DNA from: Chloroflexota bacterium
GTDB taxonomy: Bacteria > Chloroflexota > Dehalococcoidia > Lucifugimonadales > JAPUKM01
Reading direction: 5' to 3'
Assembly (NCBI GenBank): GCA_027295645.1
Contig: JAPUKM010000160.1
Span: 1-5,509, forward strand
Length of the DNA: 5,509 nt
Shown here: positions 1-5,509 of the stretch, piece by piece
Layout: every line of letters starts with the position of its first letter
Position numbering within the stretch: the stretch's first letter is position 1
Notes under the pieces: model-generated
Databases searched by the model: none
What the model was told of the DNA's origin: nothing
Seen by the model: the letters and a program-made list of their open reading frames with translations, nothing else
Made by a program: the position numbers and the translations under genes

Positions 1-257
1 GTGTGGTGAAGGTGGGTTTCGCTGCCGAAAGCCAGAATCTCCTGGAGAACGCGAGGAAGAAGCTGTTCAGCAAGGGGTTAGCGCTCATTGCGGCCAACGA
101 CATCACCGCAACGGACAGTGGCTTCGCGACGGACGCCAACAAGGTGACCATCCTGGACAGAGAAGGCGACTGCGAGGAGCTGCCCCTTATGAGCAAGTAC
201 GAGGTGGGGCACCGGATCCTGGACCGTGTGGCTGCCCTCCTGAACGGGAAGAGTTAA
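1..257 (+). CDS. coaBC: CoaBC (phosphopantothenoylcysteine decarboxylase / phosphopantothenate-cysteine ligase), C-terminal fragment
   Basis: The 5' part lies outside the window; the reading frame starts at base 3 and the last 85 codons are visible. In CoaBC (Dfp), the C-terminal CoaB domain joins cysteine to 4'-phosphopantothenate using CTP, and the N-terminal CoaC domain decarboxylates the product, in cytoplasmic coenzyme A synthesis. The fragment matches the end of the CoaB domain: GFAAES at fragment residues 5-10, the K20-x3-K24 pair, AND at 31-33, an N-K-V-T-I strand near 46-50, and the SK-x-E segment near 64-67 before the last helix. The family usually has Asp in the strand before the AND motif, where this protein has Ala27. 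The catalytic residues of both domains lie upstream and cannot be checked. The gene converges on the transporter gene and overlaps it by four bases. The family call is secure; that the full protein is bifunctional is inferred from the usual bacterial arrangement. Confidence 0.9.
   Translation, partial: VVKVGFAAESQNLLENARKKLFSKGLALIAANDITATDSGFATDANKVTILDREGDCEELPLMSKYEVGHRILDRVAALLNGKS
254..257. other. Shared TTAA stop tetranucleotide of two convergent genes
   Basis: The palindrome TTAA supplies the TAA stop of coaBC on the + strand (255-257) and the TAA stop of the MFS transporter gene on the - strand (254-256). The two coding regions therefore overlap tail to tail, with no intergenic space for a terminator. 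Any transcription stop for either gene must lie inside the other gene or be Rho-dependent. Confidence 0.9.
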
Positions 258-1537
258 TCGGGGGCCGGGTCGTCGTCGGCGTGGCCGGCGGGCTCCACAG
301 CCGTGCCGTCGATGCGTTGCGGCCCACCAGCGGTTCGACCGGCCAGCATCCGCGCCATCACCACTGATAAGGCCAGCAGCCCGAACGCCTGGACGGGAAA
401 AACCCATCTCAGTCCCGCGGTAGCGCCGATAGCGCCCCCAACGAGTGGGCCGATGCTGAAGGCGGATACCTGTACGGCCTGTAATCCACCGAAGGCAACT
501 CCCTGCTCCTCGCCGGAGACCGCCAGCGCCACCAACCCTCCGGTCATCGCAATCATCGATCCCTGGAAGGCTCCGCCAAGGCCCAGGAACAGATAGAACA
601 GCCCGACCGAATTCGCAACGGCCAACGGGGCGAACGACAGGGCAGCTCCGACGACAGCCATCCTCAGAATACGCATGGGGGCCACCCTTCCGCTCAGCAA
701 GCCCGCCAGGTAGGAGCCCACCCCTCCCGTCAGCCCCATTATGCCAAAGGCGACGCCGGTGACGGAGCCACCGCCCAGGGGTGAGAGGTCATCCAGGACC
801 AGCGGCAACACGGTGAAGGTCATGATCGGCAGGACCTGGACGGAAAAGACGACCGTTAGGACGGGCTTCAGCTCTCGTGAGGTGAGGAGTCGGAGCAGGT
901 TCGCATAGGCCCGACGCTGGAAGATGGAGACGCTCCGGGATGGACGGTGAAACTCTTCACGGGCAAGCAGCAGCGCGATGACTCCCCCCACGCCCAGCAA
1001 CGTTCCGGTGGCCAGGAAGGTGCCCTTGAGGCCCCAGCTATCGGCGACCAAGCCGCCGAGCAAGGGACCTATGGTGTTGCCGGCGAAGAAGGAGGTCTGC
1101 AGAATGCCGATGGCGAATGGTATGCGCTCCCTGGGCGTGGTTGAGGCGATCAACGCCATGGCCGGGCCCATGGAGCCGGTGCTCAAGCCCGTCAGGAATC
1201 GCAGGATGATCAGGTGGTGGAGTTTTGTCGAAAACGCCGAGAGGAGCATGAAGGCTCCGCCACCAAACATGGCCCTTACGACGTTTCTCTTGCGTCCGTA
1301 CCGGTCCGCCGCCAGACCCCAGACGGGGCCGGAGACGACCATGCCCACGCCCATGGACACCTGGATGATGCCGGACCACAGGGCCGCCTGGCCTCCCTGT
1401 GCCAGGCCCATATCCTGGAGGAACAGCGGCATGAAGGGGAAGGAGAAGGTGAACCCTGTGGCAACACAGGCCTGGGACAGCCATAGCACCGCCAGGTTCC
1501 GCTTCCAGGAGATGGGGCGCTGCTGTGCTTGTTGCAT
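254..1537 (-). CDS. MFS transporter, DHA1-like (drug:H+ antiporter type)
   Basis: This 427-residue inner-membrane protein has twelve hydrophobic segments, roughly at 14-36, 52-73, 88-104, 107-128, 140-165, 172-192, 225-248, 258-282, 288-306, 311-336, 346-372 and 377-398. The central loop is basic and the C-terminal tail is hydrophilic and acidic. MFS motif A is clear in the loop after helix 2 (GLAADRYGRKRN, 74-85). An R-x3-G motif-B-like site lies in helix 4 (R113, G117). Helix 5 carries motif C (GNTIGPLLGG, 153-162), the signature of the 12-helix antiporters, and a related G-x2-GPLVGG repeat lies near 361-368. These point to proton-driven export of small molecules, probably drug-like. The substrate cannot be read from the sequence. 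The ATG at 1537 has no visible Shine-Dalgarno site. An in-frame stop eleven codons upstream, with no alternative start between, limits the start choice. It follows the small membrane-protein gene by 33 bp and probably shares its transcript. Confidence 0.88.
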   Translation of the reverse strand: MQQAQQRPISWKRNLAVLWLSQACVATGFTFSFPFMPLFLQDMGLAQGGQAALWSGIIQVSMGVGMVVSGPVWGLAADRYGRKRNVVRAMFGGGAFMLLSAFSTKLHHLIILRFLTGLSTGSMGPAMALIASTTPRERIPFAIGILQTSFFAGNTIGPLLGGLVADSWGLKGTFLATGTLLGVGGVIALLLAREEFHRPSRSVSIFQRRAYANLLRLLTSRELKPVLTVVFSVQVLPIMTFTVLPLVLDDLSPLGGGSVTGVAFGIMGLTGGVGSYLAGLLSGRVAPMRILRMAVVGAALSFAPLAVANSVGLFYLFLGLGGAFQGSMIAMTGGLVALAVSGEEQGVAFGGLQAVQVSAFSIGPLVGGAIGATAGLRWVFPVQAFGLLALSVVMARMLAGRTAGGPQRIDGTAVEPAGHADDDPAPD

Positions 1538-1570
1538 GGGTGTGGGTGGTGCTATCGGCGCGTACGGAGG

Positions 1571-1987
1571 TCAGCCCAGGTCATCATCTCTCTGACGCGA
1601 GTTTCTTCCTCTGCGCACTATTCTCAACGGGTGAGCCACCAGGCGGAATGGCCTGCCTACTGCGGCAGTAAGAGACCTTATCTGCCGCTTCAACGCATTC
1701 AGTGCCCGGCGAAGCCACTTCCAAATCGCTCTGAAAGGATTCCCCCTTCGCCCTCCAGCTTCAATTTGATCTACGTTCAAGTGGTCGTGTTGTTGGGTAG
1801 CCGGACGGCTCCATCGCCAACCGGCCAGGCCCCAGAACGCGCCAATGAACGCTCCGAGCAACCCGCCCGCTGCCCACCAGGGCATTTCAAGATATTCAGC
1901 GAGCACCCAAACGCCCAGGGAGCCAACAAGAGCTCCAATCCAGGACACCACAACGATCCGTTGAACTCTTTTCAGAATGCCGTTCAT
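1571..1987 (-). CDS. Small basic two-helix membrane protein with glycine zipper, unknown function
   Basis: I do not recognise this 138-residue protein. It has two hydrophobic segments (about 11-32 and 37-57). The second holds a regular glycine zipper, G41-x3-G45-x3-G49-x3-G53, and the first has G18-x3-G22. From about residue 80 the tail is strongly basic: 17 Arg/Lys between 80 and 133 and no acidic residue until the final DDD (134-136). Residues 85-108 could form an amphipathic Trp/Leu/Arg helix. The positive-inside rule suggests both termini are cytoplasmic, with the tail touching the inner membrane face or nucleic acid. G+C is near 50% in sampled lines, well below the neighbours, and codon choice is mixed. 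The coding call rests on the clean two-helix pattern, the TATAAT exactly placed before the ATG, and the short gap to the co-directional transporter. A role with that transporter is only a guess. The opposite-strand reading of this stretch looks like noise. Confidence 0.62.
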   Translation of the reverse strand: MNGILKRVQRIVVVSWIGALVGSLGVWVLAEYLEMPWWAAGGLLGAFIGAFWGLAGWRWSRPATQQHDHLNVDQIEAGGRRGNPFRAIWKWLRRALNALKRQIRSLTAAVGRPFRLVAHPLRIVRRGRNSRQRDDDLG

Positions 1988-1994
1988 CTCTCGG

Positions 1995-2000
1995 ATTATA
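1995..2000 (-). promoter_or_regulatory. -10 box (TATAAT) for a probable leaderless transcript of the small membrane-protein gene
   Basis: The - strand reads a perfect TATAAT here, ending seven bases before the ATG at 1987. The usual distance from -10 box to start site places the first transcribed base at or within a base of the A of the ATG, so the message would have essentially no 5' leader. There is no clear -35 hexamer; the bases at the normal distance (2018-2023, read as GAGTAG on the - strand) match poorly. The GAGAG directly abutting the ATG is too close to act as a Shine-Dalgarno site. The promoter would drive this gene and probably the transporter behind it. Confidence 0.6.
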
Positions 2001-2011
2001 CACGGCTCCCG

Positions 2012-2039
2012 TTGACCCTACTCTTCGTCATGCTACAAT
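2012..2039 (+). promoter_or_regulatory. Sigma-70-type extended -10 promoter of valS
   Basis: A TTGACC -35 box (2012-2017; consensus TTGACA) is followed by a 16-bp spacer and TACAAT (2034-2039; consensus TATAAT). TG at 2031-2032 one base before the -10 box makes it an extended -10. The start site is expected near 2045-2047, leaving a leader of about 26-28 nt before the ATG at 2073. The leader shows no obvious Shine-Dalgarno sequence. It is too short for a T-box or other tRNA-sensing leader, so valS seems to be transcribed directly from this element. The -35 side overlaps the upstream half of the opposing - strand promoter. Confidence 0.7.
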
Positions 2040-2072
2040 GACGTAGCTTGCCGACAGACGCACCACCGCATT

Positions 2073-4748
2073 ATGGCTTCCGCTCAACCCAAACAGGACT
2101 TCCCCAAGGCCTACGTCCCTTCCACCGTCGAGGAGCGGATATACAAGCTCTGGATGGAGCGGGGCTACTTCACCCCCCAGATCGATCCGGACCGGAAGCC
2201 CTTCGTCATCATCATGCCGCCGCCCAACGTGACCGGCGAGCTCCACCTGGGCCACGCCCTCGTCGCCGCCCTTCAGGACGCCCTCGCCCGGTGGCACCGG
2301 ATGCTGGGCGAGCCGGTCCTCTGGCTGCCGGGCACCGACCACGCCGGTATCGCCACCCAGGTGGTGGTGGAGCGGGAGCTGGAGCGGGAGGGCCTGACCC
2401 GCCATGATCTGGGGCGCGAGCAGTTTGTGGAGCGGGTGTGGGAGTGGGTGCGCAAGTACGGCGGCGTCATCACGGGCCAGCAGCAGCGCCTGGGCGCCTC
2501 CTGCGACTGGACCCGGGAGCGGTTCACCCTGGACCCCGGCCCCGGCGCGGCGGTCCGTACGACCTTCGTGAGCATGTACAACAGGGGCCTGATCTACCGT
2601 GGCAACCGTATCATCAACTGGTGCCCACGGTGCGCCACCGCCCTGTCCGACCTTGAAGTAGTGCACACAGAGGAGCAGGGCAAGCTCTACTACATCCGCT
2701 ACCTCTATGAGAAGGGCGACGGCTCCGTGACCGTGGCCACCACCCGACCTGAGACGCTGCTGGGCGATACAGCGGTGGCCGTGAACCCCAAGGACAAGCG
2801 GTACAAACGGCTGGCTGCGGGCCAGCGGCTGGTCCTGCCCGTCCTGGGCCGCCTGCTGCCGGTCGTCGCCGACGAGGCGGTGGACGCCGCCTTCGGCACC
2901 GGCGCGCTCAAGGTGACGCCGGGACACGATCCCACCGACTTCGAGATAGGCCAGCGCCACGGCCTGGACACCGTGAACGTCATGAACCTGGACGGAACGC
3001 TCAACGAGGAGGCGGGGCCGTACCAGGGCTACGACAGGTACAGGGCCCGCGAGGCCATTGTGGAGCAGCTAGACCGGGAGGGGCTTCTGGAACGGGTGGA
3101 GCCGTACGGCATGTCGATCGGCCACTGCAGCCGCTGCGATACGGTGGTCGAGCCGCTGGTCAGCGAGCAGTGGTTCGTGCGGATGTCGCCGTCGGAGCCG
3201 CCGGCCAAGCCGGCCATCGACGCCGTGAAGGAGGGCCGTCTACGCATCGTCCCCGAGCGGTTCACCAAGGTCTACCTGAACTGGATGGAGAACATCCGCG
3301 ACTGGTGCATCAGCAGACAGCTCTGGTGGGGCCACCGCATCCCCGTGTGGTACTGCGACGAGTGCGGCGGCGAGACGGTGACCGTGGTTGACCCCAACGC
3401 CTGTAGCCAGTGTGGCAGCGCCGGCATCACCCAGGACCCGGACGTCCTGGACACCTGGTTCAGCTCCGCCCTGTGGCCCCACTCCACGCTTGGCTGGCCG
3501 GAGGAGACCGACGACCTGAGCTACTTCTACCCCGGTACGGTCATGGAGACGGGGTACGACATCCTCTTCTTCTGGGTGGCCCGGATGATCATGATGGGCC
3601 TTCAGAACACGGGGGAGGTGCCCTTCCATACGGTCTACCTGCACGGCCTCATTCGGGACGTGCAGGGCGTCAAGATGAGCAAGAGCCGTGGCAACGTGAT
3701 CGACCCGCTGCAGACGGTGGACCTCTACGGCGCCGATGCCCTCCGCTTCGCGATCACCACCGGCACCACGCCGGGCAACGACAGCCGCCTGGGCGAGGCG
3801 AAGCTGGAGGCCGCCCGCAACTTCGCCAACAAGCTGTGGAACGCCGGCCGCTTCGTGATCGCCTCCCTGGAGGACGCCAAAGGACTGGACGGGTGGTCCA
3901 ACCTGACGCCACCTGAGCATAGGGAAGACCGCTGGATACTCATCCGGTACAACAGGCTGATCGAGCGGGTGAACCAGTTTTTTGCGGAGTTCCAGCTTGG
4001 TGAGGCCGAGCGGGAGCTGTACGAGTTCCTCTGGAACGAGTTCTGCGACTGGTATATCGAGATGGCGAAGGTGAGGCTGCGCGGCGGCGACGTCAACGCC
4101 CGCCGCGTGCTGGCCCACGTGCTGGAGGGCACGCTCCGCCTGCTGCACCCGTTCATGCCGTTCATCACGGAGGAGCTGTGGCAACGGCTGACCGCTGTGC
4201 TGCCACGGGAGGGCTCCCTACCCGACTCGATCATGATCGCCCCCTACCCGCAACAAAATCCAGACCTGCTAGACGAGGAGGCAGAAACGGATATTGAGCT
4301 GGTCACAAACATCGTACGGGCCATCAGAAACGTGCGGGCGGAGTTCCGCATCGAGCCAACGAAGCGGCTGGAGGCGCGCATCGAGTCTCCCGCCACGGAC
4401 GGCATCGTCGAGGGGGAGCGAGAGGCCATCGAGACGCTGGCTCGCATACATTTGCTGAAGAAATCCACCGACAACTCCTCTTCAATGGTGACGTTGGTTG
4501 TGGGAACCGCCACGGTCTCCCTGGATGTGGGCGACGCAGTGGACCTGGACACGGAGCGCCGGCGGCTCCAGGGCGAAGTGCGGGAGGCCGACCAGCACAT
4601 CCGCCGCCTCACCGATCACCTGGCGGACGAGCAGTTCACCGGCAAGGCCCCCGAGGAGGTGGTGGAGCGAGAGAGCCAGCGCCTCTCATCGTTGAAGGAG
4701 CGGCAGGGCAGAATCCAGGAGCTGCTGAGCCAGCTCGGCGACGGATAG
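2073..4748 (+). CDS. valS: Valyl-tRNA synthetase (valine-tRNA ligase)
   Basis: This 891-residue class I synthetase, full length for bacterial ValRS, attaches valine to tRNA-Val with ATP in the cytoplasm. In order: PPPNVTG at 49-55 and the HIGH box as HLGH (58-61); the CP1 editing domain with TTRPET (223-228) and the HDPTDFE region (285-291) that clears threonine mischarging; DWCISRQLWWGHRIPVW (410-426); and KMSKS at 534-538. The helical anticodon-binding domain runs about 615-765, and a charged C-terminal coiled coil about 825-888. Four C-x2-C pairs (184/187, 352/355, 428/431, 444/447) could form two zinc sites, as in the Thermus enzymes. All signature motifs are intact and no frameshift is seen. 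The ATG at 2073 gives the expected N-terminus (ending KAYVPSTVEERIYKLW) and fits the promoter, although no clear Shine-Dalgarno site is present. It heads a probable operon with the FHA gene 19 bp downstream. Confidence 0.98.
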   Translation: MASAQPKQDFPKAYVPSTVEERIYKLWMERGYFTPQIDPDRKPFVIIMPPPNVTGELHLGHALVAALQDALARWHRMLGEPVLWLPGTDHAGIATQVVVERELEREGLTRHDLGREQFVERVWEWVRKYGGVITGQQQRLGASCDWTRERFTLDPGPGAAVRTTFVSMYNRGLIYRGNRIINWCPRCATALSDLEVVHTEEQGKLYYIRYLYEKGDGSVTVATTRPETLLGDTAVAVNPKDKRYKRLAAGQRLVLPVLGRLLPVVADEAVDAAFGTGALKVTPGHDPTDFEIGQRHGLDTVNVMNLDGTLNEEAGPYQGYDRYRAREAIVEQLDREGLLERVEPYGMSIGHCSRCDTVVEPLVSEQWFVRMSPSEPPAKPAIDAVKEGRLRIVPERFTKVYLNWMENIRDWCISRQLWWGHRIPVWYCDECGGETVTVVDPNACSQCGSAGITQDPDVLDTWFSSALWPHSTLGWPEETDDLSYFYPGTVMETGYDILFFWVARMIMMGLQNTGEVPFHTVYLHGLIRDVQGVKMSKSRGNVIDPLQTVDLYGADALRFAITTGTTPGNDSRLGEAKLEAARNFANKLWNAGRFVIASLEDAKGLDGWSNLTPPEHREDRWILIRYNRLIERVNQFFAEFQLGEAERELYEFLWNEFCDWYIEMAKVRLRGGDVNARRVLAHVLEGTLRLLHPFMPFITEELWQRLTAVLPREGSLPDSIMIAPYPQQNPDLLDEEAETDIELVTNIVRAIRNVRAEFRIEPTKRLEARIESPATDGIVEGEREAIETLARIHLLKKSTDNSSSMVTLVVGTATVSLDVGDAVDLDTERRRLQGEVREADQHIRRLTDHLADEQFTGKAPEEVVERESQRLSSLKERQGRIQELLSQLGDG

Positions 4749-4758
4749 CCCTACGAAC

Positions 4759-4762
4759 AGGA
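4759..4762 (+). promoter_or_regulatory. Ribosome binding site of the FHA-domain gene
   Basis: AGGA lies five bases before the ATG at 4768, within the 19-bp gap after the valS stop codon. It supports this start and independent initiation on a shared valS transcript. It is the clearest Shine-Dalgarno match in the window; valS, the transporter and the small membrane-protein gene lack one. Confidence 0.55.
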
Positions 4763-4767
4763 CAGCC

Positions 4768-5247
4768 ATGGTCCACCTGATTATCAAACGACCGGGACAG
4801 CCGGAACAGAGGGAGGCGGTTCCGGAGGGCGAGGTCACCATCGGGCGCGCCGAGGGCAACACCATCGTCATCGACGACTCGCGCATCTCCCGCGAGCACG
4901 CCATCCTCACTCCAGACGCGTCCGGCCACCGGATACGGGACCTGGGGAGCAGGAACGGCACCCGCGTGAACGGCAAGCAGCCGACGGCGGAGGGGCAGCT
5001 CCTCAGGAATGGCGACCATATCGCCCTGGGAAGAAGCCAGGTGCTCCTCTCCTACTACACAGAGGATGTGACCGTGACGGCGGCGGACACCAGCAGCCGT
5101 TGGGGCATTCCACTGGGGTGGCAGATGCAGCTACCCAGCGCCCGCTGGCGCTTCCTGGACTGGCTCCGGGTGGTGGGCATCGTCCTTGCGGTGATCAGCG
5201 GATCGCTGGGCATCATCTTCTGGCTGACGCGCATCATCGGCGACTGA
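4768..5247 (+). CDS. FHA-domain protein with C-terminal membrane anchor
   Basis: This 159-residue protein has one forkhead-associated domain (about 1-97) followed by a linker and a single hydrophobic helix (about 133-156) ending four residues from the C-terminus. FHA domains bind phosphothreonine peptides and typically read the output of Ser/Thr kinases. The binding residues are all present: G26-R27, S41-x2-H44 within SRISREHA (38-45), SRNGT at 61-65, and N68-G69. The loops therefore look competent rather than degenerate. There is no signal peptide, so the FHA domain should face the cytoplasm with the protein tail-anchored. The linker (110-132) is rich in Trp and Arg and may lie along the membrane. 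It sits 19 bp after valS with its own AGGA site, so co-transcription is likely. No kinase or phosphatase is in the window, and the partner is unknown. A functional link to valS may be only positional. Confidence 0.88.
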   Translation: MVHLIIKRPGQPEQREAVPEGEVTIGRAEGNTIVIDDSRISREHAILTPDASGHRIRDLGSRNGTRVNGKQPTAEGQLLRNGDHIALGRSQVLLSYYTEDVTVTAADTSSRWGIPLGWQMQLPSARWRFLDWLRVVGIVLAVISGSLGIIFWLTRIIGD

Positions 5248-5296
5248 GGTGTAGCCCTTCATCACCGACATGGGGCCAGGGTGACAACTCACGCGA

Positions 5297-5509
5297 CTAC
5301 TCGTAGCGCAGCGCCTCGGCGGGGTATATGCGCGAGGCCTGGCGGGCGGGCAGGTAGGTGGCCAGCAGCGAGAATACGTAGGTCACCGCAACGATAACGC
5401 CGATCTGGAACCACGGCACAACCCACCGCAGGTTCTCCTCGGCCTCCTCGGCGCGGATGTCCCGGATGGCGGTGTAGGAGAGGATCAGGCCCAGGACCAC
5501 GCCGATGGC
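5297..5509 (-). CDS. ABC transporter permease, FtsX/MacB family, C-terminal fragment
   Basis: The last 70 codons of a gene entering from the right edge on the - strand; its start lies outside the window (the frame stays open to base 5509). The fragment has the end of one hydrophobic helix (1-12), a charged loop (15-28, with an EEAEE cluster) and a full transmembrane helix (about 30-53). It ends with the family's characteristic tail: PARQASR (54-60), then P63 and AEALRYE (64-70). This PAR-x-A-x-x-x-P-x-EALRYE ending is typical of FtsX-like permeases of MacB/LolC-type ABC systems, which move lipids, peptides or drugs or transmit mechanical force across the membrane. Substrate and ATPase partner cannot be determined. 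It converges on the FHA gene with a 49-bp gap. Confidence 0.85.
   Translation of the reverse strand, partial: AIGVVLGLILSYTAIRDIRAEEAEENLRWVVPWFQIGVIVAVTYVFSLLATYLPARQASRIYPAEALRYE

Noticed and set aside
1538..1573. Selenocysteine readthrough at the TGA between the small protein and the MFS gene
   Set aside because: I see no SECIS-like hairpin in the short stretch after the TGA, and MFS transporters are not known selenoproteins.
1529..2041. Open reading frame of 170 codons on the + strand over the small membrane-protein gene
   Set aside because: Composition is random-looking, with no domain or membrane pattern, no promoter or ribosome site, and it runs over the valS promoter. The - strand reading has coherent helices and a well-placed -10 box.
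1988..2072. T-box or other tRNA-sensing leader upstream of valS
   Set aside because: The predicted start site leaves under 30 nt of leader, and no specifier stem, T-box core sequence or terminator hairpin is present.
2370..2393. Short tandem repeat GGAGCGGGAG(CT) in valS
   Set aside because: It encodes an E-R-E-L-E-R-E helix in the reading frame; ordinary coding low complexity, not a mobile or regulatory repeat.
2028..2960. Long - strand open frame of 310 codons antisense to valS
   Set aside because: A typical shadow of a high-GC gene: rich in His, Gly, Val and Ala, with no recognisable domain, opposite a secure valS reading.
3240..4184. Long - strand open frame of 314 codons antisense to valS
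   Set aside because: Same reasons as the other antisense frame; composition mirrors the valS codon bias and no motif is visible.
5248..5296. Intrinsic terminator between the convergent FHA and permease genes
   Set aside because: Only four-base-pair stems can be drawn (GGTG 5248-5251 with CACC 5263-5266; GTGA 5281-5284 with TCAC 5289-5292), with no T-tract on either strand.

Overview
The window is a high-GC bacterial chromosome segment. Lines of valS counted by hand reach about 70% G+C, and the small-ORF region around 1740-2040 falls to about 50%. It carries three complete recognisable genes, one complete unrecognised small gene, and two genes cut by the window edges. The gene content is mostly housekeeping. 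I cannot place the organism firmly. The gene mix, the valS sequence style, the apparent leaderless start and the weak Shine-Dalgarno sites would fit a Chloroflexota-like or other deep-branching high-GC lineage, but this is a low-confidence inference.

Layout from left to right: the 3' end of coaBC (coenzyme A biosynthesis, + strand, 1-257); an MFS drug-efflux-type transporter on the - strand (254-1537), convergent with coaBC and sharing its TTAA stop tetranucleotide; a small, unrecognised, basic two-helix membrane protein on the - strand (1571-1987), 33 bp upstream of the transporter and in the same reading frame; an 85-bp divergent intergenic region (1988-2072) with a back-to-back promoter pair; valS (valyl-tRNA synthetase, + strand, 2073-4748); a membrane-anchored FHA-domain protein 19 bp downstream (4768-5247), probably co-transcribed with valS; a 49-bp convergent gap; and the 3' end of an FtsX/MacB-type ABC permease on the - strand (5297-5509).

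There are therefore two divergent transcription units leaving the 1988-2072 region. Leftward is small membrane protein plus MFS transporter. Its TATAAT lies seven bases before the ATG, which predicts a leaderless mRNA. Rightward is valS plus FHA protein, from an extended -10 promoter that leaves only about 26 nt of leader, too short for a T-box. No RNA genes, mobile elements, CRISPR arrays or convincing intrinsic terminators are visible. I found no clear novel system. The most unusual items are the small glycine-zipper protein (its promoter, composition and in-frame relation to the transporter) and the tail-anchored FHA protein linked to valS.
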